A DNA stretch of 64,000 nucleotides from Rhodanobacter sp. T12-5 (GTDB taxonomy: Bacteria; Pseudomonadota; Gammaproteobacteria; Xanthomonadales; Rhodanobacteraceae). The position numbers and the translations under genes were made by a program. The DNA lies in contig NZ_NPKN01000001.1 of NCBI RefSeq assembly GCF_008329435.1, positions 885,261 to 949,260 of the forward strand, written 5' to 3'. Every line of letters starts with the position of its first letter. Position 1 is the first letter of the stretch. This document shows, piece by piece, positions 9,329 to 18,376 of this stretch. Below the pieces are notes generated by a model. The model was given only the letters and a program-made list of their open reading frames with translations, did not search any database and was not told where the DNA came from.

Positions 9329-9691
9329 TTACCAGGTGCGCACGCTGGCCACGCTGACGCTGTAGCTCGCCATGCCGGGCTGAACGTGGAACTGCCTGCC
9401 GAGGTCGAAGTTGGCCGACGCGCCGGGGGCGATGTTGGTGGTGCCGGCGGGCCAGCCCTTCTTGGTCTGCATGATGTTGCCGTCAGCACCTTTGGCCTGG
9501 ATCACGATCTGTGCGGCGGACGGGGTGGCGCAATTGTTGACAAGCTCGCCGCTCAGGCTGAGCTTGAGGGCCGAACCGGCGCCGCTGTAGGACGTCTTGA
9601 AATCCTTGATTACAAAATCGCTGGGCGAGCATTCGGCGCGTACACCCAGTGGCACGAGCAGGAGCAGGGTCGAAACAAGCAGAGTTTTCAT
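9329..9691 (-). CDS. Small secreted protein, FxLYD-like
   Basis: This 120-residue protein has a clear Sec signal peptide (MKTLLVSTLLLLVPLGVRA, cleavage before ECS). The mature part is a small beta-type domain with two cysteines (ECS and NNCAT), a strand ELVNNC and the segment NIAPGASANFDLG. This pattern, a disordered loop followed by a PPGxxxxF strand, recalls the FxLYD family of extracytoplasmic immunoglobulin-like domains. The start ATG at 9691 was chosen because the signal peptide begins there. It has no operon partner and its function is unknown. Confidence 0.7.
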   Translation of the reverse strand: MKTLLVSTLLLLVPLGVRAECSPSDFVIKDFKTSYSGAGSALKLSLSGELVNNCATPSAAQIVIQAKGADGNIMQTKKGWPAGTTNIAPGASANFDLGRQFHVQPGMASYSVSVASVRTW

Positions 9692-9852
9692 GAGCACAAT
9701 TCCATCATTGCGAAAGCCAAACGGGGAGCCGACGTGGGCCGACACCCACGGAATCGGCACCGAAGGCGAAAACTTTAGCCCGGTGCCGTGCAGGTCCCTG
9801 TGCGATCGTCTGGCGATGCGGTGCCCCGGGCTGTGCCTGCCTGCCCGCTGTT

Positions 9853-10422
9853 CTAGGGCGTCGCGGTGCCGTGTTCGATGAACCAGAGGCCGGCAAAGAG
9901 CTTCGGGTCGATCGAGTAGCCGGAGGCGGCGCGGGCGAACAGCCACGCGCCGGCTTCACCGCGGGGCACTTCGTGTACCACGATGTTCTCGGTCTCGTCG
10001 CCGCCACCCGGGCCGACTTTCTCCAGACCCCATGCGCGCACGAAGGTGATCATCTCGGTGCTCATGCCGGATGACGACGGGCCGCGATGGACGAACTCCA
10101 CTCGCTGGCAGCGGTAACCGGTTTCCTCCTCCAGTTCGCGCCGGGCCGCGAGCAGGGCACTTTCGTCGGCCTGATCGGCCAGATCGCCGACCAGGCCGGC
10201 AGGCATCTCGATGGTGTTCTGCAGGATCGACACGCGATATTGCTCGACGAACAGCACGTTGTCGTCCGCCGTCACCGCCAGGATGATCACCGCGCCGCCG
10301 GGGTTGTTGCGCTCGGCGTATTCCCAGCGGCCGCGCTTGCGCAAGCTCAGCCAGCGGCCTTCGCAGAGGGTTTCCACCGGGGCGCTGGCGTCGTCCGGGA
10401 TATGACTGGAGGAATCGTTCAT
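9853..10422 (-). CDS. Nudix hydrolase, ADP-ribose pyrophosphatase type
   Basis: This 189-residue enzyme should cleave ADP-ribose or a related sugar nucleotide. The Nudix helix is ESALLAARRELEEETGY. The leading glycine of the box is displaced by two residues from the strict consensus spacing. Upstream segments PGGAVIILAV, VEQYRV and IEMPAGLVG are typical of the NudF/NudE branch. The ATG at 10422 was chosen; an in-frame TTG at 10449 would add nine residues. The gene stands alone between a secreted protein and the exonuclease. The exact substrate cannot be read from the motif. Confidence 0.87.
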   Translation of the reverse strand: MNDSSSHIPDDASAPVETLCEGRWLSLRKRGRWEYAERNNPGGAVIILAVTADDNVLFVEQYRVSILQNTIEMPAGLVGDLADQADESALLAARRELEEETGYRCQRVEFVHRGPSSSGMSTEMITFVRAWGLEKVGPGGGDETENIVVHEVPRGEAGAWLFARAASGYSIDPKLFAGLWFIEHGTATP

Positions 10423-10548
10423 CGTCGATCGGTGTCCGGGGAAAACCAAGGGACATGTTGAACTGTCCGCTTGGCAGCGACAACCGGCGACGCGGCATCG
10501 TGCTGTCGCGTGCTTTGCCTGGTCATCGACGTGGTGGCAGCGCAGGCC

Positions 10549-11454
10549 TCAACGCAGCAATGCGTGCAGGCGGCTGCGGGTGAACGCACCGAAGCGCAAT
10601 TGTTCGCACAGGCTTTCGAGCCGGTCGGGTTGCGGACGCCGGCGCAGCAGCATCTCGACCGTGCTGGCACCGGGCGCGTCCAGCGCGATGCGGGTGAGCC
10701 GGCGATAAAGCCGCGCCTGCTCGGCGTGCTCGCGCAGTTTTGCAGCACACGTGGCGGCGCCGCGCAGGCGCAGGAAGGCGACTTCGTCGATGCGGTCGAG
10801 CAGGATGTCGAGGCTGCCGAAGTGGCTGAGCAGGGCGGCGGCGGTTTTCGCGCCGATGCCGGGGACGCCGGGAATGTTGTCGACGGCATCGCCGCACAAG
10901 GCGAGATAGTCGGCAACCTGGTGCGGGTGCACGCCCAGCTTTTCGTGCACGCCGGACGGCCCCCAGCGGACGCCGCGGGCATAATCCCATTGCTCGTCGT
11001 GCTCGCCCAGCAACTGGCCGAAGTCCTTGTCGGCCGAGACGATCACGCTGCGCCAGCCCAGCGCGCGCAGGTTCCACACGGTGCTGCCGATCAGGTCGTC
11101 GGCCTCGAAGCTGTGGTCGATCATCAGATGCACGCCGAGCGCTTCGGTGATCGCGCGGCACTGCACGAACTGACGTTCCAGATCCGGTGGCGGCAGTTCG
11201 CGGTTGGCCTTGTAGGCGGGATAGATGCCGTTGCGGAACGAGCTGGTCAGCGAGGCGTCGAATGCCACGGCGATATGCTCGGGCTGTGCGCGCTCGAGCA
11301 GCTCGCACAGGAAGCGGGTGTAGCCGTGCACCGCGTTGACCGGGTGGCCATCGGCATCGTGGAATTCGTCCGGCATCGAATGCCAGGCGCGGAACACGTA
11401 CAGGCTGCCATCGACCAGATGGACGGCTGGACGTCCGTCGGTCGCGATGGTCAT
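10549..11454 (-). CDS. 5'-3' exonuclease / flap endonuclease family protein
   Basis: This 301-residue protein has the fold of the PolA N-terminal nuclease and Xni. Key segments are HLVDGSLYVFRAWHS at the N-terminus, VAFDASLTSSFRN, YKANRELPPPDL, the metal-site FEADDLIGS, VSADKDFGQLL, and the helix-hairpin-helix GVPGIGAKTAAALL. Metal-binding acidic residues look intact. It should act on flapped or nicked DNA during replication or repair. The ATG at 11454 overlaps the stop of the upstream nitroreductase gene (ATGA), so the two are coupled. It lacks the polymerase domain of PolA, so it is a stand-alone nuclease. Confidence 0.9.
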   Translation of the reverse strand: MTIATDGRPAVHLVDGSLYVFRAWHSMPDEFHDADGHPVNAVHGYTRFLCELLERAQPEHIAVAFDASLTSSFRNGIYPAYKANRELPPPDLERQFVQCRAITEALGVHLMIDHSFEADDLIGSTVWNLRALGWRSVIVSADKDFGQLLGEHDEQWDYARGVRWGPSGVHEKLGVHPHQVADYLALCGDAVDNIPGVPGIGAKTAAALLSHFGSLDILLDRIDEVAFLRLRGAATCAAKLREHAEQARLYRRLTRIALDAPGASTVEMLLRRRPQPDRLESLCEQLRFGAFTRSRLHALLR

Positions 11455-12020
11455 GGCGTCCACGTGCTCGACAGGTCGGCCAGTGCCGGGCGGTCGCGGT
11501 CGGGCACCTCGATCTGCGGCGTGCCGAGATGGACGAAGCCGACCACGTGTTCGTTGTCGGCCAGGCCGAGGATGCCGGCCACCTCGCGGTCGTAGGCGGC
11601 CCAGCCGGTCAGCCATTGCGCGCCGTAGCCCAATGCGTATGCGCCGAGCAAGATGTTGTAGGCGACGTTGCCGGCACACAGCTTCTGCTCGATCTCCGGC
11701 ACCTTGCTGTCGGCGTGGAGACGGGCAACCACCACCATCACCAGCGGCGCGAAGGTGTAGCGCCCGCGCTCCTTCGCCAGCTTGGCCTCGGAAAGATCCG
11801 GGTTGTTGCGGATGGCGATCGCGGCCAACCGCTCGCCAAACACCCGTTTCGCTTCGTCGTGCAGGCGAATCAGCCGGAACGGCACCAGCTTGCCGTGATC
11901 GGGCACGCGGATCGCCGTTTCGAGCAGCGCCTGCAGCGTCGCCTCGTCCGGCGCCGGCTCGCCGAGCTGGCGCGAGGGCACGGAGTGGCGGTGCTGAAGC
12001 AGGGCAAGCGGGTTTGTCAT
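11451..12020 (-). CDS. Nitroreductase family FMN oxidoreductase
   Basis: This 189-residue protein is a compact nitroreductase of the YdjA type. The N-terminal RHSVPSRQLGEPAPD matches the phosphate-binding arginine-serine loop, followed by IRVPDHGKLVPFRLI and, near the C-terminus, LLGAYALGYGAQWLTGW and GFVHLGTP. Such enzymes use FMN and NAD(P)H to reduce nitro groups or quinones. The start is ATG 12020; ATG 12047 would add nine residues and neither has a clear ribosome binding site. The next gene, the exonuclease, overlaps its stop. The natural substrate is unknown. Confidence 0.88.
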   Translation of the reverse strand: MTNPLALLQHRHSVPSRQLGEPAPDEATLQALLETAIRVPDHGKLVPFRLIRLHDEAKRVFGERLAAIAIRNNPDLSEAKLAKERGRYTFAPLVMVVVARLHADSKVPEIEQKLCAGNVAYNILLGAYALGYGAQWLTGWAAYDREVAGILGLADNEHVVGFVHLGTPQIEVPDRDRPALADLSSTWTP

Positions 12021-12096
12021 GGGGACGTCGCGGCGAAAAATTGCCATCGTACACAACCGGTGGCTCAACCGGCAGCGCGCCTGCCGCCGGCCATGC

Positions 12097-12786
12097 TCAC
12101 CACGAGCGCGAACAGGATATCCCCCACGCTTCGCGTCCGGCCCGATCGCCGCGGGGATAGCCGAAGGGATACGGCTCATCGCTGCCGCGCACGATCGTCC
12201 AGAACAACTGCAGGTGGTAGTCGCGCCATGCTGCCGCCAGACCGATGCGCGCGTCGGCACGGTAGTGGTTCGACTCGAAATCGCCGCTGCCGTTGCGCCG
12301 CAGCAGTCCGACATGACCGAGCAGGCGCAGGCGTTCGGAGAGCCTCCAATGGCGGTCCAGCGCCGCGTAGAGAGCGGGCGGACCCTGTCCGAAATAGTTC
12401 CGGGCGTAGTACACGCGCAGGTTGTAATGCTCCGAAGCGAGCCCGAGGTAGGCCTCGGGATAGGCATAGCCGGAGTCGCCGGCGATGGAGGCGTATTCCA
12501 GACCGGCTTCCCAGTTCAGCTTGGCGCGAAGCGGGCGGGTCATGCCCAGGTAGGTCAGCCACTGCGCCCGCACCTGTTGCGATGGCCGCACGACGGATAC
12601 CAGTGCGCCCGCGTACCAGTCGCCGCGACCGTCGTAGGCGACGCCGAGCTGTGCGGCCGGCTGCTCGTCACTCAGCGAGATGCCGCGGAACCGGTAGTCC
12701 GAGACCAGCGCAACGCTGCCCGAGACCTGGGCGCTGGCCGTGGTCATGAACAGCAGGGTGCTGAGCGCGATCGCTTGACGCAGCAC
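12097..12786 (-). CDS. TorF family putative porin
   Basis: This 229-residue outer-membrane protein has a signal peptide (MLRQAIALSTLLFMTTASA) and then GSVALVSDYRFRGISLSDEQ, the signature of the TorF / Gcw_chp family. Alternating hydrophobic strands follow, for example YAGALVSVV, WLTYLGMTRPL and LRVYYARNYFG, as expected for a small beta barrel. The usual final aromatic residue is present (SRSW). It starts 9 bases after the S8 protease stop, so it is the last gene of the sigma-factor operon. The transported solute is not known. Confidence 0.85.
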   Translation of the reverse strand: MLRQAIALSTLLFMTTASAQVSGSVALVSDYRFRGISLSDEQPAAQLGVAYDGRGDWYAGALVSVVRPSQQVRAQWLTYLGMTRPLRAKLNWEAGLEYASIAGDSGYAYPEAYLGLASEHYNLRVYYARNYFGQGPPALYAALDRHWRLSERLRLLGHVGLLRRNGSGDFESNHYRADARIGLAAAWRDYHLQLFWTIVRGSDEPYPFGYPRGDRAGREAWGISCSRSW

Positions 12787-12795
12787 GGCACAGTC

Positions 12796-14061
12796 TCATT
12801 GGCGCGACCCTGAGGGGGCGATGCCCGATGCCGCACAGTCGCATGCGCAATGTCCGTCCACGCGCATTGCGGCTGCACACGCATCGACCGTCGCAGGCCG
12901 CTGCACCGGCGAGCCTAGCTCAGTTTCAGTGGACAACGCAGCCCGCAGCTGCGCGGGCTGCATCCGTGGCGACAGCCCGCGCAGCAGGGCGACCAGGCCG
13001 CTCACCTGCGCGGCTGCGAACGACGAACCGGAGACGAAGCCCCAACGGGCGCCGGGGAGGGTGGTCGGGATATCCCGGTCGGGCATCCTCAACACGCCAG
13101 CAGGCTGGCGGCCAGCGTCGTCGCCGGCGACAGCCAGAACCCCTTGCATGGAAGCAGGGAAGCCGCCGCCGGCGAGGGCCGGATCGACCGCGGCCACGAC
13201 AGTGACCCGGCGCGCCAGCGCGACGTCCAGCAATTGCGCCAGCAGCGGATCGCGTGGGCCGCCGAGGCTCAGGTTGATTACCTGTGCGTTCGCGTCAAGC
13301 GCGAACTGGAGTGCCTTGGCCAACGTGAAACTGCTGCACACGGCGCCGCCGGATGATTCCTGCCAGCAGGCACGCAGCGCCAGCAAATGCGCGCCCGGCG
13401 CGATGCCGGCGATGCCGATGCCATTGTTCGCGCCCGCGGCGATGATGCCGGCGACCTCGGTGCCGTGCGCCTCGGCGGGGTATGCGCCGTCGTCCACGAA
13501 ATTGCGGGCCACCACCCGCTGGCCGCGCAGATCAGGGTGGGCGAGCTCCACGCCGCTGTCCAGTTCGGCAAGAGTGACATGCCGGCCGGTACTGTGTTGC
13601 TGCAGTTCGGCCAGACGCCCATGTGCGGCCATCGGTTGCAGGACGTACAGCGGATCGTCGCGAGCCAGCGAGTGGAACAGATGCATCGGCTGCACCGATG
13701 CCACCCGCGGATCGGCCGCCAATTGCTGCAGCAATCCGGCGCGGCGGCCATCGTCGGGAACCTGCATGACGAAGCAATCCAGCTTGAGTGCGGCAATCGG
13801 CCAGTGGTCCAGCAGCACCAGGCGGTAGCGGCGGGCGAGCTGTTCGGCGACGTGGCGACGCGCCACGCGACCGGGGGCATTCACGTAGTCGCCGGTGTAG
13901 TCCGCATCGGGATGAAAGTGACTTGGCGGGATGCGCAGCGTGAGCAGGATTTGCTGTCGCGCATTCCCCGCGCCGGGGGGCGCCGCTGGTGAACGCGTCG
14001 CTGGCACGGCACAAGCGGCCAGAGCCAGGCAGAGCAGCGCGAGCAGCACGCGGCGGTGCAT
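12796..14061 (-). CDS. S8 family (subtilisin-like) serine protease, lipoprotein
   Basis: This 421-residue protein has a lipoprotein signal with lipobox LAAC (C17). A prodomain-like stretch (about 70-130) precedes the catalytic domain. The triad is visible as D168 (LAELDSGVE), H199 (EAHGTEVAGI) and S347 (VSGSSFAAAQ). The position that usually holds the oxyanion-hole asparagine (AAGN) reads AAVD, so asparagine appears to be replaced by aspartate at about 293. It starts 2 bases after the anti-sigma stop and ends 9 bases before the porin, so it is co-transcribed with both. A role in cleaving the anti-sigma factor is an attractive inference. Confidence 0.9.
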   Translation of the reverse strand: MHRRVLLALLCLALAACAVPATRSPAAPPGAGNARQQILLTLRIPPSHFHPDADYTGDYVNAPGRVARRHVAEQLARRYRLVLLDHWPIAALKLDCFVMQVPDDGRRAGLLQQLAADPRVASVQPMHLFHSLARDDPLYVLQPMAAHGRLAELQQHSTGRHVTLAELDSGVELAHPDLRGQRVVARNFVDDGAYPAEAHGTEVAGIIAAGANNGIGIAGIAPGAHLLALRACWQESSGGAVCSSFTLAKALQFALDANAQVINLSLGGPRDPLLAQLLDVALARRVTVVAAVDPALAGGGFPASMQGVLAVAGDDAGRQPAGVLRMPDRDIPTTLPGARWGFVSGSSFAAAQVSGLVALLRGLSPRMQPAQLRAALSTETELGSPVQRPATVDACAAAMRVDGHCACDCAASGIAPSGSRQ

Positions 14062-14063
14062 CG

Positions 14064-14693
14064 TCAGTCCCCGTCATCCGCGGCGAGGTTCTCGACCAGC
14101 AGCACGCCGGGCGCGGCGCGCAGGGCTTCGCGTACTGTCTTCGCATGCGCCGCCGGTACGCTGATCACCCAGGCGCCGGCGTCGGTCGGGCCGTACACGA
14201 TATGTGCCTCGCTCGCTCGCATCAGCTGGCGCAGTTGCGCCTCGCTGATGCCAGGGTCGAACACCACGACCAGTTTCTCGCTGGACACCTGGGCTGCACC
14301 CAGGGTGTGATACTCGGCCACCGCCGGGCGGTTTTCATGGAGCAATGCCGCGCCGAGCATCAACAGCAGCGCCGCCTCCACCGTGATCACCCAGCCCAGC
14401 CAGGGCCGCCGGCGAATCCGGTCTGGACGAGCCTCGACCTTCGCGTTGTCCAGGCGCCGGCGCAGGCGCCGCAGCGGGTCCTCGGGATTGTCTGCCGGCA
14501 AGGCTTCCTCGATGCAGGCGGCCTGCAGCGAACGCAGCCATGCGAGTTCTTGCTGGCACGCCGTGCATTCGGCGAGGTGCTGCTGCACCAGCGCGAGCTC
14601 CTCGTTCTGCAGCGTGCCGTTCACCAGCCACGGCAACAGTCGCTCGGCTTCCGTGTGCACCGACCCCTCGAAGCGCAGCACCCTCCCGCTCAT
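14064..14693 (-). CDS. Membrane anti-sigma factor with zinc-finger-like N-terminus
   Basis: This 209-residue protein starts with a ZAS/zf-HC2 type segment (H-x3-C-x2-C at HLAECTACQ), which binds ECF sigma factors. One membrane segment (about 97-116, WLGWVITVEAALLLMLGAAL) then leads to a periplasmic domain. The C-terminal 75 residues, including KLVVVFDPGISEAQLRQLM, GAWVISVP and LRAAPGVLLVENL, look like an inhibitor-I9 / subtilisin-propeptide fold. The start overlaps the sigma-factor stop (ATGA) and has a strong GGAGGAGG ribosome binding site. The next gene encodes a subtilisin-like protease. Confidence 0.88.
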   Translation of the reverse strand: MSGRVLRFEGSVHTEAERLLPWLVNGTLQNEELALVQQHLAECTACQQELAWLRSLQAACIEEALPADNPEDPLRRLRRRLDNAKVEARPDRIRRRPWLGWVITVEAALLLMLGAALLHENRPAVAEYHTLGAAQVSSEKLVVVFDPGISEAQLRQLMRASEAHIVYGPTDAGAWVISVPAAHAKTVREALRAAPGVLLVENLAADDGD

Positions 14694-15283
14694 ATCGCCT
14701 CCTCCCGCGTCAGCGCCAGCAGCGTCTTCAACTTGCGCCGCGCGTAGAACATCCGTGTCTTCACGGTGTCCACCGGGCAGTCCATGATCTGGGCAATCTC
14801 GCGGCAGGCGTAGCCGAGGTAGTAGGTCAGTTCGATCACCGCGCGTTGCTCTGTCGACAGCCCGGCGAGCGCCGTACCCAGGTGCCGCTGCAGTTCGCAT
14901 TGCTGCAGTTCGATGTCGGGACCGGGCTCGGACGAACTGACGTGCTCGTCGTCGCCGGGCTCGAACCGGTCATCGTTGCGTCGCAGCGCGTGCACTGCCT
15001 GCCGCCAGGCGATCGCGAAGATCCAGGTGGACACCTTGGCCTGGTGGTTGCAGGTATGCGCCTTGTGCCAGACCACCATCATGGTGTCGTCGAGGATTTC
15101 CTCGACCAGCGCCGGTTGCCGCACGATGCCGGCGATGAAGCGCCGCAGGCGGGGCCGATATGCGCGGTAGAGCATTTCGAATGCCCTCATGTCTTCGGCG
15201 GCGATCCGCATCAACAGCGCGTACTCGGCCTCCTCGGCGTTGCCGTGCAGGCCCGCATGCCCATGGTTGTCGGCGATCCGCAT
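14690..15283 (-). CDS. ECF-family RNA polymerase sigma factor
   Basis: This 197-residue protein has region 2 (FEMLYRAYRPRLRRFIAGIV through STWIFAIAWRQAVHAL) and region 4 (GLSTEQRAVIELTYYLGYA, REIAQIMDCPVDTVKTRMF), as in the RpoE type. The ATG at 15283 was chosen over GTG 15304 because GGTGGAGAT precedes it. It heads a four-gene operon with its anti-sigma factor, an S8 protease and a porin. Such operons are usually autoregulated; no promoter motif of its own type could be defined here. Confidence 0.93.
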   Translation of the reverse strand: MRIADNHGHAGLHGNAEEAEYALLMRIAAEDMRAFEMLYRAYRPRLRRFIAGIVRQPALVEEILDDTMMVVWHKAHTCNHQAKVSTWIFAIAWRQAVHALRRNDDRFEPGDDEHVSSSEPGPDIELQQCELQRHLGTALAGLSTEQRAVIELTYYLGYACREIAQIMDCPVDTVKTRMFYARRKLKTLLALTREEAI

Positions 15284-15485
15284 ATCTCCACCCCGGCTGG
15301 CCACAGCTTCGGTGTGAATGCCGGTCCCGGCGATTCCGGTTCAATCGCCGGGCAATGAACCAAACCCCGCGCGGAGGGAACAGACCGAACGGCAGGGCGA
15401 TCAGCCAACGATACGCCCGCTGCCAATGGCACGCGTGTTTTCCGCGTGACGGGTGTCTCGTCTTCCCCAACGAAGGAGTTCGAAC

Positions 15486-16562
15486 ATGATGGTTTCCTCC
15501 CCCACTTCCCGCCTGTGCGCATCACTGGCGCTGGTATTCACCCTCGCCGCTGCGCCTGCCGCGCACGCCAGCGGCCTCACATATACGCAACACAACCTGG
15601 TATCGGATGGATTCGTGCCGGCCGATCATGTCGATGCGCACCTGGTCAACGCATGGGGCATCGCCTTCAACCCGTTCGGTGCAGCGTGGGTGGCGAACAA
15701 CGGCAGCGGCACGTCCACCCTGTATGACGGCGCCGGCAACGCAATTCCGCTGGTGGTGCAGATCCCCACGCCCACCGCCTCGGGCGGCGGCAATCCCACC
15801 GGAACCGTGTACAACGGCTCCAGCGGATTCGTGGTCAGCAAGGGCAGCGCCTCCGGGCCGGCCCGCTTCATCTTTGCCACCGAGGACGGCATCATCGCGG
15901 CCTGGGCACCGAACGTGGACGCGACCCATGCATTGCGGGTGGTTCGCTGCAGCAGCGCCATCTACAAGGGCCTGGCGATGAGTGCGGGCGGCAACGGCGC
16001 GCAGCTCTACGCGACCGACTTCTTCCATGCCAAGGTCGACGTGTTCGACGCCAGCTTCAAGCGGATGGCACTGCCATACGGAGCGTTCGTCGACCGGGGC
16101 ATCCCGCACGGGTTCGCGCCATTCGGCATCCACAACATCAACGGCGACATCTACGTGACCTATGCGAAGCAGGATGCCGGCAAGAAAGACGACGTGCATG
16201 GTCCGGGGCTGGGTTATGTGGATGTCTATACCCCGACGGGCCACTTGATCCGGCGCGTGGCCTCGCGCGGTGCGCTCGACGCGCCATGGGGCGTGACGCT
16301 GGCGCCAGCGGGCTTCGGGCGATTCGGCAACGCGCTGCTGATCGGCAATTTCGGCGATGGCCGCATCAATGCCTATGATCCGATCTCCAACCTTCCGTTG
16401 GGCAGCCTGCGCGATGTGCACTACAAGCCGATTCGGATCGACGGGCTGTGGGGCCTCGCGTTCGGCAACGGCTATCTGAACCAGCCCGTGGACACGCTGT
16501 ATTTCACCGCCGGTCCGGACGACGAGGCCCATGGCTTGTACGGCCGCGTGGAAGCGCAATAA
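15486..16562 (+). CDS. Secreted TIGR03118-type beta-propeller-like protein
   Basis: This 358-residue protein has a signal peptide ending in AAPAAHASG. The mature part holds repeated short segments such as LVNAWGIAFNPFGAAWVANNG, GLAMSAGGNGAQLYATDF, APWGVTLAPAGFG and IDGLWGLAFGNGYL, which fit the TIGR03118 family and an NHL/SMP-like propeller. There is no PEP-CTERM anchor. The ATG at 15486 follows GAAGGAGTT. It is divergent from the sigma-factor operon across about 200 bases, so it may be a target of that sigma factor. Its biochemical role is unknown. Confidence 0.75.
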   Translation: MMVSSPTSRLCASLALVFTLAAAPAAHASGLTYTQHNLVSDGFVPADHVDAHLVNAWGIAFNPFGAAWVANNGSGTSTLYDGAGNAIPLVVQIPTPTASGGGNPTGTVYNGSSGFVVSKGSASGPARFIFATEDGIIAAWAPNVDATHALRVVRCSSAIYKGLAMSAGGNGAQLYATDFFHAKVDVFDASFKRMALPYGAFVDRGIPHGFAPFGIHNINGDIYVTYAKQDAGKKDDVHGPGLGYVDVYTPTGHLIRRVASRGALDAPWGVTLAPAGFGRFGNALLIGNFGDGRINAYDPISNLPLGSLRDVHYKPIRIDGLWGLAFGNGYLNQPVDTLYFTAGPDDEAHGLYGRVEAQ

Positions 16563-16604
16563 CGGGACGATGAATGAAAGCGATGCCGACCGGGCACGGT
16601 CGAC

Positions 16605-16647
16605 TCGCGCCGTGGTCGATCCGGATGCCGAATCGACCGCGGCGCGA
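16605..16647. terminator. Long hairpin between convergent genes
   Basis: Two 16-base arms (16605-16620 and 16632-16647) are complementary except at one position and enclose an 11-base loop. It lies between the convergent propeller gene and cdd. There is no T-run, so it is a terminator-like hairpin rather than a textbook terminator. Confidence 0.55.
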
Positions 16648-16653
16648 GCATGG

Positions 16654-17139
<486 letters not shown>

Positions 17140-17195
17140 TCAAAGCCTGCCAGTCCCGCTAAGATGTCCGGACCACCGTCTCCAGGGGACTGCTC

Positions 17196-18308
17196 ATGCC
17201 GATCACCGTTGCCGCTTTGCGCGAAACCGCCGCCGGAGAGCGGCGCGTGGCGATCACGCCCGAGATGGCGAAGAAGCTGCACGGCAAGGGCCTGCGCGTA
17301 CTGCTGGAGCATGATGCCGGGCGCGCCGCAGGCTTTCCCGACAGCAGCTATGCCGAAGCGGAGTTTGCCGATGCCGCCGCGGTGCTGGCGCAGGCGGATC
17401 TGCTGGCCTGCGTGTTGCCGCCGCAGGACACGGTATTCGCCGGCTTGCGCGAGGGCAGTGTGGTGGTCGGCCAGTTGCGTCCCTATGGTGCCGCCGAGCG
17501 TGTCGCCGCATTGACCGCGCGCAAGCTGACCGCGTTCTCGCTCGAACTGCTGCCGCGCACGACCCGTGCGCAGGCGATGGATGTGCTGAGTTCGCAGGCG
17601 GCGGTGGCCGGCTATCGCGCGATGCTGATCGCGGCCGAGGCGTCGCCGAAATTCTTTCCGATGCTGACTACAGCCGCCGGCACGATCCGGCCGTCGAAGG
17701 TGCTGGTGATCGGTGCCGGCGTGGCCGGCCTGCAGGCGATCGCCACCGCGCGCCGGCTCGGTGCGCAGATCGAGGGCTACGACGTGCGTCCGGAGACGCG
17801 CGAGCAGGTGGAATCGCTGGGCGCGAAATTCCTCGACCTTGGCGTCAGCGCCGCCGGCAGCGGCGGCTATGCGCGCGAGCTGTCGGCGGAGGAGCGCGCA
17901 GCGCAGCAGCAGGCGCTGGCCGATCACCTGAAGTCGTTCGACGTGGTGGTCAGCACCGCCGCGGTGCCGGGGCGGCCGGCGCCGAAGATCCTGACGGCGG
18001 CGATGGTCGAGGGCATGAAGCCGGGCGCGCTGATCGTCGACCTGGCCGCCGAGAGCGGCGGCAATTGCGAACTGACCCGGCCGGGCGAGCGGATCGAGCA
18101 CGGCGGCGTGGTGATCCTGGGTCCGCTGAACCTGCCGGCCGGCGCGCCGTTGCACGCGTCGGAGATGTATGCGCGCAACGTGTTCAACTTCGTCGAGTTG
18201 CTGGTGCGCGACGGCGAACTGAAGCCGGATTTCGACGACGAGTTGGTGGCGAAGAGTTGCTTGAGCCATGCCGGCGAGACGCGCTTCCCGGCACCGCAGG
18301 GCGGCTGA
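17196..18308 (+). CDS. pntAA: NAD(P) transhydrogenase subunit alpha part 1 (NAD-binding)
   Basis: This 370-residue protein is the soluble NAD(H)-binding domain I of the proton-translocating transhydrogenase. It starts with the alanine-dehydrogenase-like MPITVAALRETAAGERRVAI. A Rossmann motif VLVIGAGVAGLQAIATARRLGA lies near the middle, followed by YDVRPETREQVESLGA. There are no membrane segments, so it is the split two-subunit-alpha form. Its partners pntAB and pntB are not next to it: a reverse-oriented three-gene block of about 1.6 kb intervenes. The ATG follows a CAGGGGAC box. Confidence 0.93.
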   Translation: MPITVAALRETAAGERRVAITPEMAKKLHGKGLRVLLEHDAGRAAGFPDSSYAEAEFADAAAVLAQADLLACVLPPQDTVFAGLREGSVVVGQLRPYGAAERVAALTARKLTAFSLELLPRTTRAQAMDVLSSQAAVAGYRAMLIAAEASPKFFPMLTTAAGTIRPSKVLVIGAGVAGLQAIATARRLGAQIEGYDVRPETREQVESLGAKFLDLGVSAAGSGGYARELSAEERAAQQQALADHLKSFDVVVSTAAVPGRPAPKILTAAMVEGMKPGALIVDLAAESGGNCELTRPGERIEHGGVVILGPLNLPAGAPLHASEMYARNVFNFVELLVRDGELKPDFDDELVAKSCLSHAGETRFPAPQGG

Positions 18309-18341
18309 GCCAGGCTCCTGCAAATTCCGGACGGCCTGCAG

Positions 18342-18368
18342 GAAAACGCCCCGCGCAAGGCGGGGCGT
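18342..18368 (-). terminator. Terminator of the DUF3106 operon
   Basis: A 9-base GC-rich stem (18346-18354 with 18360-18368) has a five-base loop. Read on the minus strand it is followed by TTTT, so it fits termination of the leftward sigma / DUF3619-like / DUF3106 operon. It may also stop pntAA transcripts. Confidence 0.7.
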
Positions 18369-18376
18369 ATGGTCGG

